A stretch of DNA of 64,000 bases from Acanthaster planci (GCF_001949145.1 NW_019091376.1:1918314-1982313), one strand, 5' to 3'. Shown: positions 39,800 to 52,745, counted from the stretch's first letter. Notes: generated by a model not told the origin, from the letters alone. Made by a program: numbers and translations.

Positions 39800-42000
39800 T
39801 GATCAGCTAAAGCACAGCATTTACATATCTCCTTCTGAAAGATCCTTGCGTTCAAAATCGCCCTGAGCCCTGGTAATGTTATCCACACAACAAACCAAGT
39901 TGTTTGCCAGTTTGCTTTTGAGTGGTTGAGATGTGGCTACTGTCGGGGAGTGGAGAAAATTGAATGGCTGAGAGGCAGCGAGGGGGATCAATGTTGGTTG
40001 CAACTTGGCAGCCGTGTCGCATATTAATGACGGGGGGGGCCTCTGTAGCGTCAATGTTTTCAAGTAGACTTCTTTATAATTTGAGGGGGACTTGGGCTGG
40101 TTCATGGATACCAAAGGCTTGCTGCTGATTTCAGCCTCTTTGGGCAGACTTTTGTCAAGGATTTGTGTTGTATTAAATGAGTTCCAGTGTTGTAAGAAAA
40201 GCTCGAAATTGGGAGTTACTGCTGTTTTGTTTTTGAGGTTCAAGGTTTCATTTTATGAAGCATTTTGTTGGGAAAATGGTGAGAAGTTTGCATTGAATAA
40301 TGGTGTTTGCATTATATTGTCAAGAGTGAATGTTGGAAATAGATAAACCTTTTGTGTAACAAGAGCATTCATGTGAAAATAATCCGAACAAACACATTAT
40401 TGTGGTCATTGGGGTGAATGGTGTGATAATCAGTGGTCCCTGCCTCACTACCAGCTTGAAGTCAGGGGTCTTTGCCCCCTCCTCTTGAAAGAAGTCGACT
40501 TTGTGGGCATGAAAACCCAGTTAATGCCCCTATAGCTCATCCTGTTTGTCACTCCAAAATGCCTGTCTCATAATTGGCCATAAGTGCGTGAATTGAAGGG
40601 AAAAAAAGTGGTCAACAGAGTCCCCCTGGGTTAAGCCGGCATCTGCAAATTGTACATGAAATATTTGCAAGCTAGCGGAGCAGAAGGGAAGACTTTTGTG
40701 TCCAGGCGTGGACAGTGGATGAGGGGCCAAAAAAAAAAATAGCTGGCCAATTTGGCTTTTGTCAGCTGGCTGAAAAGCAGAGAAGTTTCAGTATGCAAAA
40801 GGGAGTCAAGGCTCTTTTTTCGCTGTTTTTTTGGTGCCTTCCGGCCTTTGTTGATGTCATTTTGGGTGGAACTTCACAAAGGCTGCAGAGTATAAAAAGT
40901 AACAATTATCTCGAAGACCCATTGTGCTGCACGAGAGCATAACATAACAGAGGTGGCTTGGCTTGGACTGGACATTTAACAACTTGCATTAAGCCTCAGA
41001 CAAGAAAATCCTGCATTCTTAAAATGCATTGTTCGGGAGGGGGGAATGAATAGATGGGGGGAGAAAATCCAGGAATGACTTAATAAGGCTTCTCTTATGT
41101 ACATGTATTGAGCAAACAGGCCATGTGGAGGGAAAATATTGAAGCATGCATTCAAAAGACTGCGGGATGCATTTGGCGAACCGGCTACTTGTTCAAACTC
41201 TGTGCCCAAACTCTTTGGCGCAGTACTTTGTTTAATAGTGCTCTAACCAGCATTTGAGAAAAGCGTGATTATACATGCCTTTATTTGAAAAACGGGGCAT
41301 CCAAGTTCCAAAGATTAATATATTTGCACCCACTTTCACGAGAAAATGAGTGCCAAAAATTGCCTGCAGTGTGTGCAAACTATGCCTGGACATCCCCTGG
41401 CTGAAATCTCATGGGCATGCAATTTAAAGGGAATACTCCTACCTTGAAAGTGTGTTTCTTGTCATAGGGAAGGCTTAAGAGTGCTTGAAATGAGAACTCT
41501 GTATTAAGTTTTAGTTTCAATCCAAAGTAAAGACCACATTATACACGAAACACCCCCCTTGTTTGGCTTCCAATTACTGATGAATACACATTAACGATTA
41601 GAAAAACAAAGCTGCCACAAACACGCATCAAACTGTCAAGGCTTGGTTTTTTTTTTTTAGTCTCTCTTTTGTCTCCTTCTAACGGCTGTATTTTCCACAA
41701 ATCGTCCAAAATAATTTGATTAAGGGTGAATATTGATCTTTCCTTGATTGGCATCCTGTCGGAGGACAGAGTGTCCCCCATGAACATGTTGCAAAGCCTA
41801 AGAGGGATCCCGAAATGAAATTAGGCAGACCGCAATCCCTGAGGAAAATAATTTAAGGCACTTTATTATTCATCTCTTGAAACGGAAATTCTCTAATTTG
41901 TTCAAGTTAATAGAATTCCGTGCTCCGAAGATTTGTAATTAAAAAAAGAGGGGGGGGGGAGTCGAGAATATGAATTGGCACATGATGGGCACCATTTGTA
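39800..42000. promoter_or_regulatory. Candidate enhancer-rich 3' part of intron 1
   Basis: This block just upstream of the main SALL exon has blocks of complex sequence interleaved with homeodomain-type AT words. Examples are TTTATTATTCATCTC near 41861 and TTTGTAATTAAAA near 41933. A 140-codon minus-strand frame at 39821-40243 has no domain or splice context and is judged a chance frame. A regulatory function is inferred only from position and texture. Confidence 0.2.
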
Positions 42001-42763
42001 AGCACACAGGGGCAGTGTTTGAGTAACCTTCCCAGGTTTTCTTTGTGCAGAGATTTGGAGAAAAAAAAGAAACTGGAATGTGAAATAACCAGCGAAACAC
42101 CTGCAATACTTGCTTGATGGAGGCATAGATGTGGTGCTTGAAACACCTTCACATGAGGGCGCCTGTCACTTTTGTGGTTGAGAGAGTAAAACATGGAAAG
42201 CTGAAAATTGTCGATGTTGATAGTCTCACAGTACATATAGTTATAATGGTCCATGAGAAGTTGTGATGGTTACATTAAAGCTTCCTTATCAATCTTCCAC
42301 TTCACCTCTTTGAGGGGACAAATCTGGAGCAGCATGAAGTGCTGTTTTGTGTACGTGCATCACTTTTATCATTGACACACTGCACTATGTGTATATTGGG
42401 CCAGTTACATCAGCATTTCTCCAGTGGTTTAATACATTTTTGCTATCCCAATGCTTTTTTGCTACTTAAACATTGCAAAACACATTCTACTTCCAATCAG
42501 TTTGTGAGCTTTCAGTCATGAAAGAAGCCTTGCCTGTTCTTAATACCCATTTGTGAGCATTGGAAAGAAAGCTTCCCAGATAGGGTCTTGACTTGTTCAA
42601 TTACATAGTTGCAAAGTAGTTTCTCGCTAAGAGATCAAACTCTGTAAATGAAAAAACCTATGATGGGTCATCAGAGCTTAACATAAGAACTTATTTTGAG
42701 CTTTTAAACAATAAACATTCTTGTACCTGTAACTCATTTTTATTTCTGTCAAATTCATCGCAG

Positions 42764-45700
42764 GTGCTGCCAAGGAGAACCACTTGAATACTGCTAGCAC
42801 AGAAGAAACAGATGAGGATGTGATCATAGGAGGCCTCCATGTCTGCGGGAAGTGTCGAGGGGAGTTTTCAGTTACCTCCGATTTTCTGCAGCATAAGCAG
42901 ACCTGCTCCAAGAAACCAGTGGTGGTTGTGATAAACAATGACGGCCAGTTGCAGACTGAGAGTAACAGCAGCAGCCGTCCGCCGTCCGTGGAGAATCTGT
43001 ATGGCCAGGAGATTGCCAAGACTGTGTACCACAACAACAATAATGACCAGGTGCTAAATGGGCTTCAGCAGCTGCCGGATGACCCGTATGATGACCAAGA
43101 GGAGCTTGAGGAGCGATCTGTGACAGAGGAGCCGGAGGCCCACTTAGCCCAAATTGATGGCCCCCGGGACCAGCAGCAGCAGCCAGGTCAAGATGACGGC
43201 TTGCATGAGGAAGACCTGAAGGCTTCCAAACCAGACAGGCGGAGAACTCAGAGTGTGGACTCTATGGAGTATGAAGAGTCGCACACCCAACTGAAGCACC
43301 CAGTTGAGAACTGCCGTTCACCGTCGAGCCGCCCCGTATTTCCGCCCAGACCAGGGAGTCTTGAGAGTACACCCTTCCCCATGGGGCCCTTCCCACATCC
43401 AGTGCACAATCAGCCAGAGATGGCATCCATCCAGGACCAGCTGTTCCACCTGCAGCAACAGCACATTCACCAGCTGCAGCTCATCCAAAATATCCAGCAG
43501 CAGCTGCAAAACCTGGCTATGCAGATCAAAAATGCCCCTGCTGTTACCTCGGCTGCTCCAGTTACCACTACCTCAGCCCCCCTCACCCCGTCTGTGGAGT
43601 CGCAGTCACAGATAATGTCCCAGCAAACATCATCGTCAGGGCCTTCACCCCACCTCATCCATCCCTTCGATTCACTGCCTCGACCACTGCCCCAACAGAT
43701 GATGCCGTCGCTGCCATTACGACCCTCTATTGTACCTCCTGTGTCCTTCCCTATGGCCTCCCCAAGGCCACCATTTGATATGTTGCAGCAGCAGGGCGTC
43801 ATGCCACCAGCCTCAAGTCAGCTTCTACAGGCCCCACCTAGGCTTCCCTTTGCACCATCCATGATGCTTCAGCGAAAGGGGAAGCCTCCAAATGTTGCGG
43901 TCTTTGACACCAAATTTCCCTCGGATGATCCATTCTTCCGGCATAAGTGCCGCTTCTGCCACAAGGTCTTTGGCAGTGACAGTGCCCTTCAAATCCACAT
44001 TCGCTCTCACACAGGTGAGCGACCATTCAAGTGTAATATATGTGGCAACCGATTCTCCACTAAGGGGAACCTCAAAGTGCACTTCCAGAGGCATGTGGAT
44101 CGGTACCCTCATGTCAAAATGGACACTACTCCTCACCCACCTTCTCCTCCTCTGCCAAATGAGCGTCTCCCAATCCAGTCTCCATCCATTCAGCAGGTTC
44201 CCCTTCCAACGATTCCAGGTGACATGAGTCGTCCATCAAATGATGCCACAACCTCTTTCCACTCTGGAACACCCACATCGCAGGCCAGTGGGTCTAACTC
44301 TGCCTCAAACAGTATCTCTGGTGACAATTCCCTTGAGCAGCAGAGTCAAGAAGATGGACGTCCCAAATCAGTCTCAGATATTGTCCTTCCCAAGGCAGAA
44401 TCAGAACCTAAGACATCAGATACCAGTGCTGTTGTGTCCCCTCAACCAACTCCGGAAAGGCCCCTGACATTTTCCTCTGCCCCAATGACCTCAAGCTTTG
44501 CTCACTCCATCAGTCAAATCATGTCTGAATCTTCCTCAATGTTCACCACCGCCCCCACTCTCACTTCCCGAATGGAGACTCCATCTTCTCTGGCTGTCCT
44601 GGCTGAGCAAGGAGTCCGGCCATCAGAGACCTCTAAACTGCAAAAGTTAGTTGAGAATATCGAGCAGAAGATAAGCGACTCCAATCAGTGTGTCATTTGT
44701 CACCGGGTTCTCAGCTGCAAGAGTGCCCTGCAAATGCACTACAGGATCCACACTGGTGAGCGGCCATACAAGTGCCGTGTCTGTCTGCGCTCCTTCACCA
44801 CCAAGGGTAACCTGAAGACACACTACAGTGTCCATCGTGCCAAACCTCCTCTCAGGATGTTCCACGATTGTCCCATTTGCCAAAAGCGGTTCAGTAATGT
44901 CTTAGTGCTGCAGCAGCACCTCCGCATGCATGCTGCCGAGGGCTTTCCGATTCCCCAAGACTTGTCTGCATTTGAGCACTATGCTGAAGACAGGTTTGCT
45001 GAAGAGCTGTCGAATGAGGAAAACCAGGTCCTTGACCAGGATGAAAGTGAAGAGGCAGCCAGGCTCAATGAGATGGGTTCTCAACTGGAATCCTCACCTG
45101 AAGGCTTTTCTGAACCAGAAGGTGCAGGAGATGAACTCCACAATGGCTTGCCAGATGAAACAAGAAGTCTCAAACAAATCCAAACTGCCTCCGAACAAGA
45201 TATGGGCCACACCCAAAAGATCCACATGAGGGACAGAGCCAGACACATGGAGAGGATAATTGATGTAAATAAGGAAATTCGTATGGACTGGATGGGGAAG
45301 GAAGTTGAAGAGTCACCAGGAGTGCCTGCCACAGGTGAGTCTGCCTCCCCTCCATCCTACCTCTCTGATGACAGCAGCAGAGCAGCCTCCCTATCCTCAG
45401 AACCCCAGCCAAGCTACACAAAAGGTATTGATTCCATAGCTTCAGCCCTACATCTTCAAGCAAGTAGCAATGCAGAGAATCACCACAGACAGCTCATTGG
45501 CCGTCTTCCTAATCCAGGTCCTCAGTCCCCCTCAGACAAAAGCCAAGAAGGCTCTCTGGCATCTGACCAAGCATCTCCAAGTCCTGATGATCACAAGGAT
45601 GACCCGAGAACAAGTCAAGAAGATATGAGGCGGCACTTCGATGAACTTGTAAATCATCACAGTGGTGTTTCAAGGAGTCATTCCAGTGAACTTACAGGGC

Positions 45701-47508
45701 AGTCAGATGATATTAAACTTCAGCCTAATTATATAAGAAACCACCAAGATGACTTCAGACGACACCGAGATGAACTGTGTGAAGCACATCCCAAGGAGCT
45801 CCATGGCAAACTGGAGGACAGTAGAGGTAAAGGAAATGAATTTGAGCAGAAAATCAATTCTGATGAGCAGAATGGCAGAAATGATGAGCCAAGGGGTCCT
45901 TCAGACGAGTACAGGGGTGAGCACAGACGCATTTTTGATGAGCAAAAGAACCGTCCAGACAGCATAAAGTTCCAACAGAATAATCTCCATCGAGCACCCC
46001 TCAAGATTGACACTAGCAGAACGGACAACAATGGGGCTCTGGACCTAACCCCCAAGTCGGTTTCCTCAGGGAGCAGCGAAAACAGCCTGGAGGCCCTGAA
46101 GAATCAAGTCAACAACAGCCACCACTTGTTTCCCTTGGGCTTCCCCCATCCGGGTGATGGTAGATTAAATGGAAGCAGTGCTGGACTGTTGATGCCAGAT
46201 GCATCCTATGGTTCCACACGCAGCAACGGATCCAACACCACCTGCCATTATTGCGGTAAGTCCTTTGCATGCAGCAGTGCCCTGAATATCCACTATAGGA
46301 GCCACACAAAGGAGCGACCCTACAAGTGCGAGATATGCTCCAAGGGATTTTCGACTAAAGGCAATCTGCGTCAGCACATGCTGACGCACAAAATACGAGA
46401 CATGCCCACCCAGATCCTTGACCCCTCACACCCCCATTACAAGCAGCAGCAGCAGATGATGCACCCCATGCACCATTTGCAGCCACCGTCACATCCCATG
46501 CTGATGCCTGGCATTTCAAACTTTGCTGCTGAGATGGCCTTGCACCAGTACCAACAACAGCAGCAGAGAACATCTCCTCGGTCATTCATCCAGCGGGAAC
46601 CATCTCCATTGGGTCCTGAGCAACAGCACTCACCACAGGCCCAGCAGCAGCAGCTGCCTCCTTCACCACTTGGTTCTCCACAGAAAATCTCACCCCTCAA
46701 CCCCCAGCGACCATCTTCTCCCTTTGACTGTGGTCAGGAGATACCTCCAAGTAGTCAGATGAAGTCCCCAGGTAGCCAACAACAGAGCACTTCGCCTAGC
46801 AGTCAGCATCACTTGGCACTACCTTGCAGCCAGCCACTGCAGCAACAGCAACAACAGCAGCATTCTCCAAATAATAACAATTACCCTCCTGATATACAGC
46901 AGAAGCTCTATCCCAGCCTGCAGAAGCCACACCCCTCTGACCTGCCCATCCCCCCATCCCAGCCCTCACTGAAGCGTTCCATTTCGAATTCCAGCTGCCC
47001 TTCTCCCACCAAGCGGCTGAAGCACAGCTGCCACGTCTGCGGCAAGCAGTTCCAATCAGACAGTGCCCTCCAGATTCACATGCGCACCCACACTGGCGAG
47101 AAGCCCTTCAAGTGCCACATATGTGGGCGTGCATTCACCACCAAAGGCAACCTGAAGGTGCACCTGGGAACGCACATGTGGAACGGCGGCCCCACCCGGC
47201 GAGGGCGGCGCATATCTGTGGAGGCTCCACTCATGAGGAGCCCCAAGGACAGCGAAATGTTCCGGCCAGACATGTTTGGCTTGCGGCCAATGTACGAGGG
47301 GGCATTCTTCCAGTATCCCCCACCCATCATGAATGGCTATGCAGCTGCCATGTCCAAGGCCAACGAAATTTCGGTCATCCAGAACCACCATTCCTCAATG
47401 GGACATGCACGCATTCCAGAGAACTCCAACTCTGTCATCATGAAGGGTAGTGACCTGAGTCATGACAGCAGAGACCAGATTCCAGAGTCTGTAGCCTCTC
47501 AAAACTAA
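42764..47508 (+). CDS. sall: SALL (spalt-like) exon 2: zinc-finger transcriptional regulator body
   Basis: With exon 1 this gives a 1605-residue nuclear SALL protein (human SALL1 is about 1320). In order it has a C2HC finger at 52-72 (C52, C55, H68, C72); a Gln-rich [11 protein letters not shown] segment at 249-278, equivalent to the SALL oligomerisation region; C2H2 fingers 1-2 at 420-468; a conserved [13 protein letters not shown] stretch at 646-658; fingers 3-5 at 667-747; GALDLT at 1115; fingers 6-7 at 1185-1233; Gln/Pro/Ser-rich linker; fingers 8-9 at 1447-1495; and a C-terminal NEISVIQN motif at 1558-1565. The second finger of each pair carries the family SAL box (F[ST]TKGNL[KR]). The last pair corresponds to the AT-rich-DNA-binding cluster of vertebrate SALL. 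The acceptor is at 42763 and the stop is TAA at 47506-47508. The C-terminal pair, a separate exon in vertebrates, is here in the same exon. A long Asp/His/Arg-rich insert lies between fingers 5 and 6. Confidence 0.97.
46442..46862. repeat. CAG/CAA-rich polyglutamine tracts within SALL
   Basis: Several short CAG/CAA runs (about 46442-46456, 46544-46567, 46641-46654 and 46838-46861) encode 3-7 consecutive Gln within the linker between finger pairs 6-7 and 8-9. The mixed CAG/CAA codons suggest the tracts are maintained at the protein level and not freely expanding. Confidence 0.85.
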
Positions 47509-50500
47509 GAAGAGAAAAGAACAGGTGTTTGTGTATCAACAACTATGATAGTGACAAATTGTTCATTGTAGGTTAAAGTGCTTGTAACGTTTTGTTAGTT
47601 CTTTTTCTGTGTTTTTGCTGCAGTATTTGAACACCAGAGTGTGTGATTTTTAAAATTAAATGCATTCTTTATGTTTATCCACACGTTTGCTTGTAAAAGC
47701 TGTATTAATTACCTTTCCTTTCGTTACTAACAAACTAATTTCGAAGTGTGTATTAGATTAACTCTTCTAGAAGACAATGCGCCAAACAGTGAAAATGTTT
47801 ACTTTGGACACAGGGTTATCATCAGACTGATTGACAGGAATTACCTGCTATGTATATGCTGTCCAATTAACCATTATTTATGTTTTAAACAGCCACTTGT
47901 ATAACTTATTGCGTATATAATATTTATAGTAAAACCACTCAGTAACATCTGAAGACGAAATTCTCAATACTTAACACTGGTAAATGTTAACTTATTCTAA
48001 CCGTGTAGATTACTTATATTTAATGAGTGGATGATCTGCCATAAGCAGAGAGATAATTGAAACAGGACATGCTGGAACATCAAGAATTAACATTAAAACA
48101 AGTTATAGTAACATTTTACATTTATCTTTTGGCAATATTTAAAAGAAAATCCCAGAACAAATTGTTCCCCAAAGTGTTAATATCTTGGGTGATTTTCAAG
48201 TGTTGTTCAAGTTGAAAGCGTGGAAGTACATGAACAGCCATCTATAAAAGTAACATCAAACTGTCCTGCATCTCATGAAAGCCATTTTGATTCACTTTTC
48301 TTTTCCATATGCAGGGTCTATATCCTGAAATAAAAAATACAAGTACAAGAGCAGGATAAATACATATGACTAGCCACCGGTAGACAAATGGCATTGTTTT
48401 CTCTAGTGGTCTGACCAACAGCCAAATGGGGTTGCATATAAACAAATGAAGACAATGAAGTATTGTGCTCAGGCTCTTTAACTTAGAGTTTACAAAGTGC
48501 TTCTAACTCCAGGCCACAGAGATCTCTTAACCTTCAGAGGAGTTATCTCTAGTTTCTGGCATAGATTCATCAATGACAGGACTAGATCCACTTGCACTTT
48601 TTATTCAACTCTCTTGACCCCTGGAATCTCGTCATCGCTGGGTGAGAACATTTGATTTTCATACACAAATAAAAAAAGGGGAGGAAAAGTGTAAACTCTT
48701 CCACTTTGGAAACAAAATTCACCTTGATGAGTGATGGATGTGGGAATTACTCAAATGGTAAGCATGTCATCATTAATAATCTGAGAGCCATTCCCACTAC
48801 TGGCCCTGGCACGCAAACCACACATTTACAATGTCATCTGTCATATTTTTGCTGCCCAAACCAACAGGAGCATATTTTGCCAATGCCCTCCCGAAAATTG
48901 CCCATCAATTTTTGGGGACACGTTGAAGCCAGACTGATCCATGATGTAGGTAGGGGGGCTTCTACTCTTGAACTGCCAGCAATCTGTCACTGGTCACTGT
49001 GACAGTTGCAACGCTGCTCTCAATCTCACCAAACCATGCTTAGAACAACGCCCACATGAATTCAGCCAAGAACTTCGATTTAACTTGCTTTCCAGAAGAT
49101 ACTTAAAACAACAGGTATCATTTCGTTAATATCTTTTCGTAGGTATTTCAGCATCACACCAAGACACTAGACATCAAGAAGTATTGGGGAAATTGAATTT
49201 CAGGTTCTTTTTAGTTCTAATTTAACTTTCTTTTTGGAGAAAATGATGGTAGAAATTATCACCGGCTTCAAAAACTCGTCTGGTTTGCATTTTTTTGAGG
49301 AAAAAACTAATCATTTCACTGATTTCCTTTCCTTCCCGCTTTTGCCACACTCTGCTTTGAAATAGAAAAAAATAACTCGGCTATTTTGTACTGGCTGCCA
49401 AATGTTTTTGAGAGACCTGCCCTGGCAATTTCCAGTTGATTCTCTTCCCAGTTAGCTTGCAGTGTTTTAGGAAGCTGCTCAGTTATAGTTGTTTATTGCT
49501 AAGTTTCTCAGGGATTTCTGCCGATTGCAAGCTTGTAATTGTGTTTTGTTTGTTTGTTTTTTAATTTTAGGAAAAATGCAGTGTTCTGAATTAAGTCTTC
49601 CTTGACAGGGTAATTTTTTTAAATTCCATTTGAAACCTTTAGTGTTATGTTCTGCCCATATTTCTGCAAAATCAAGTTCTGTTTCCTGGTGTACAGATAG
49701 GGGATGTGTGGTTTACTTAATGGACTTTATATTTACAGAAATTATGAAACTTGTGACTGTCCAAAATGTGCACTAGCTCCCTCACTAAATGTCAACAAAT
49801 CTTTTTGAAGTTGCTTATGGTGCAAGAAATCAAATCATATGAGTTTTTTAAATCGTATAATTGCTGTGAAGTATACATATTTATTGCACATGAGCAAGTA
49901 ATGAAGACTGTTAGTGGAAAGGATTTGTATATACCAACGTGTATCTGTTATGTTTGGTCTTTCGTGTCGAAACATTTCCTGCCACAAACAAAAACCTTCC
50001 AAAGTTCTCAGAAACTTCCACTGGAGGACGTGTACAATTCCATCAAGTAAAGACGTGTTTCTGTATTTAATGATGTGTACATTTACTCTCTGTCAGATTT
50101 AAAACATAACTCCATGTAGTTCATGTGTGTATATAAGCGTATTTAAAGATATCATGTGTAGATACATTGTACATGTAATACCAACCGGCAGTGTATATCA
50201 CAAACACTTGTCCCAGTGCAGCAAGTTGAAATGTAAAAGCCTGCTTATTCTGTGTGGTTTCTTGTGTATCAGTGCCCTTAGTCCCACTGTTTTTGACATG
50301 AAGAACAAACCGCTTTTTCTGGACAGAGGTGGACTTGGATTCCCCACCAGTTCATGGCATTTAGACAATTTAGTCCTTGTTGGCTTAAAGCCCACATGAC
50401 TATGCAGCATGAACAGAAAACTGCAGCTGTACAGAATAAAAAATGTTTTTGTTTTGTTCAGCTGAAAGAATTTGTCTACTTTATCCACCGGTAAAGAACT

Positions 50501-52745
50501 TAAAATGGCTCATGTTTTTGTGTTGCTCTTTCTTTTCAAGGCGTCACCGTTTATTTATTGTTCAACCCAAATATTTTCATGATATTAATGATATAAACTT
50601 TGTTTTGCATGTTAGTTTTAATTTAGACCTAATCCGGCAGTATTTATACTAGAAACTGTTTGGTTTTTGTTTCGTTTTTGGTGGACACAGTATTAAGCTG
50701 TACTGATATGTGAGTGCTGCAGTGTTGAGCATCGAACCAATGGTAGCAATTTTAGGCTCACCATAGTTATCGACTATTTCATGTGCACTGCCATGACATC
50801 CATTGCCAGTATGCAGTATTAAGATGTACTACTAGCAGTTTTTTGAAAATGCGACTATTAGCACTAGATAGATACAGATTTTAGTTGAAGTTTTACTAAC
50901 GGCCAAAATTGGACAGTTAAGGCATACTTTGCTTTAGTATTCTTTAAAATATGTACAAATCAGCTGATAGCTTTCCCCAAGGTTTACTCAGTTTGTATTT
51001 ATTGCTCTTTTTTCGTAACAGTCTTTCAGCATTTGAGTTTGCTCATTTTTTCTTTATTTTGCATATGTGTGCTTGAAGAAAAGAATACTGCATTGAGTTG
51101 TGTTTTGTATTGTACAGCAAAAAAAAAAAGAAATTTACCATATTTCTGGTCAGATGACCACAGCAAGCCAAAGGAAAGTAAATTTATGTAAATAAGTGTA
51201 ACTTTGAATGCCGTCAATACGAAATAACTGTGAGATGCAAGGATCTGTGACCTGGGTTTGAGTGTATACAGTGGTCTTAATGTACAGAACTTGTACAGTG
51301 TGCATATCACCAGAGCTCTATTAAAACTGCCTACTAGACTAAATAATACTGCCAACTTTGTCAGCCACAGGAGTTGGACATTTATGATACATTCAGGCCG
51401 GCCATTTTTTTCCGTTTGAGTAGGAATATTGTTTTTATAAGAATTTTCACACTGTGATTAACACAAATGCAGGTTGCAGAGTTTCTGCTCAGTTTCAGAA
51501 TGAAGTTGAAGAGTTTCCTTGAAGAAAGTGTTTAAATTGCTTTTTGTTGTGGAAGTGAAATAATCATTTAATTCCTTGCTTCTTAGAGCTATTAACTGTT
51601 ATTTCCATGGTTTATTGATAAGGCTTTACAGTTGCATGGTGATGTCAAGGGTAAAGTTTCATGCTTACGAAGAATACCTGAATTGGTGTTTATCAGGCTC
51701 GTCTTTCCTGCAGAACCATGTTTCTCAACCATGGAGCAAGAAAACAGTTTCACTGTATTTGAATCGTACCACTTCAAAACTTTCAAACATGGAAGTGGTG
51801 ATTTTAAGAATGGTGATGATATAGACATAAGAGATTTAATTTTGAAAAGTTGGTCAGTCAGTCATAATCTTCACTTTTGGATGGTTCCCAAAATCCAGTT
51901 TTAAGAAGCAGTGGAATGGACACAACTACACTTAATCTGTCATCCGTCATTCAATCTGTAGTTTTCAGCCTAACTTCTGAATTTTGTTCTTATCAAGCAT
52001 TTTAGCAATTAGACCTTGTGTCCCAGCCCGGGATTATCACCCTAACACAAATCAATGGAGGCGCCCACCAGAACACTCTTTCTTGCGGCCGGGTTATGGG
52101 GACTACAGGTGTTGAAATTTCAGACATTGTGGGGACCGAAAGCATTGTGGGCACAACACTTGGTTCCGATTTTCTCACCAAAGGAAATGATCCCCTTAAA
52201 GGCCAGCCCAGCCCCATCACGTGTGCTGTCTGTCCCCACAAGCGCATCACCCAAATGAATGTGCACTGTAGAACCCCCAGGTCCCGGGGAACACCTGAGC
52301 ATTTGGTGAGGATTATCGTTGACTGACTGCTAATTATTGCCTGACAGCCCATGCATTAAATGTCCACGGTTATTTTTCTGGACTTTCCTTCCCCCTCTTC
52401 CCCCCCCCCCAAGATTGTTGGGCATACCAGGATATTAGCAACATATGCTTATTTTTGTATTTCAAGGACTGCCAAGTTAGGCTTCTTTCTGAGCGTGCTA
52501 TACCATCGTGTAAATGTATCAGAAATGGAAACAGTATTATCTATCTGTAGGAACAACACATGTAGAACAAATCGCACTATAGCTTTTAAAATACAGAGGA
52601 CGATGGTCTATATACCGGTAGTACGCTGCACTGGCCCACACGTATTGTAGATGCACTGTATACATGTATGATGTAGCATTTAGTGGAACATTGTATATTT
52701 TGTGATACTGAGGTTTAACTAATAAAATAAAAATAGGACAACTTT
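47509..52745 (+). other. Probable long 3' UTR of SALL
   Basis: The roughly 5.2 kb after the SALL stop is AT-rich, has no convincing open frame and contains UTR-type words such as TTTATTTAT and TGTAAATA. Possible early poly(A) signals AATAAA occur at 48329-48334, 48668-48673 and 50435-50440. The best-looking end is AATAAA at 52721-52726 followed by a GT-rich stretch. The true 3' end could be any of these, so the right boundary is a guess. A more GC-rich block at about 52018-52326 stands out inside it. Confidence 0.45.
52018..52326. other. GC-rich island open on both strands
   Basis: About 310 bp of markedly higher GC than the flanks. It has an uninterrupted + frame of 102 codons (52018-52326, no ATG start) and an overlapping minus frame of 116 codons (52002-52352). 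The words GTCCCCAC/GTGGGGAC recur. No protein family is recognisable, and being open in both directions is expected when stop-poor GC-rich DNA is read. It could be an exapted repeat, a conserved UTR element or a decayed mobile sequence. Confidence 0.35.

Larger units (their letters stand above)
8902..42763 (+). other. SALL intron 1 (33.9 kb)
   Basis: This intron joins the donor G|GTAGGT at 8901/8902 to an acceptor ending TTCATCGCAG at 42763. No other coding exon was found inside: open frames on both strands are short (the longest is about 140 codons at 39821-40243, minus strand), lack domains and are not flanked by matching splice sites. The contents are AT-rich unique sequence, scattered TACATGTACATGTA words, homopolymer runs, a 267-bp inverted-repeat element at 30431-30697, a hairpin at 28632-28656, and 13-17-bp tandem duplications at 14899-14938 and 23147-23172. 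Stretches of more balanced composition with homeodomain/Fox-type words (about 22660-23010, 25190-25720 and 39800-42000) are candidate enhancers. Long introns rich in enhancers are common in developmental transcription-factor genes. Confidence 0.85.

Noticed and set aside
39821-40243. 140-codon minus-strand frame in SALL intron 1
   Set aside because: It has no recognisable motif, no splice-site context and low-complexity Pro/Ser/Lys-rich text. A chance frame is expected in a 34-kb intron.
43304-47450. Many open frames on both strands overlapping the large SALL exon
   Set aside because: They are shadows of the finger-coding frame. Cys- and His-rich text in the other frames mirrors the real zinc fingers.
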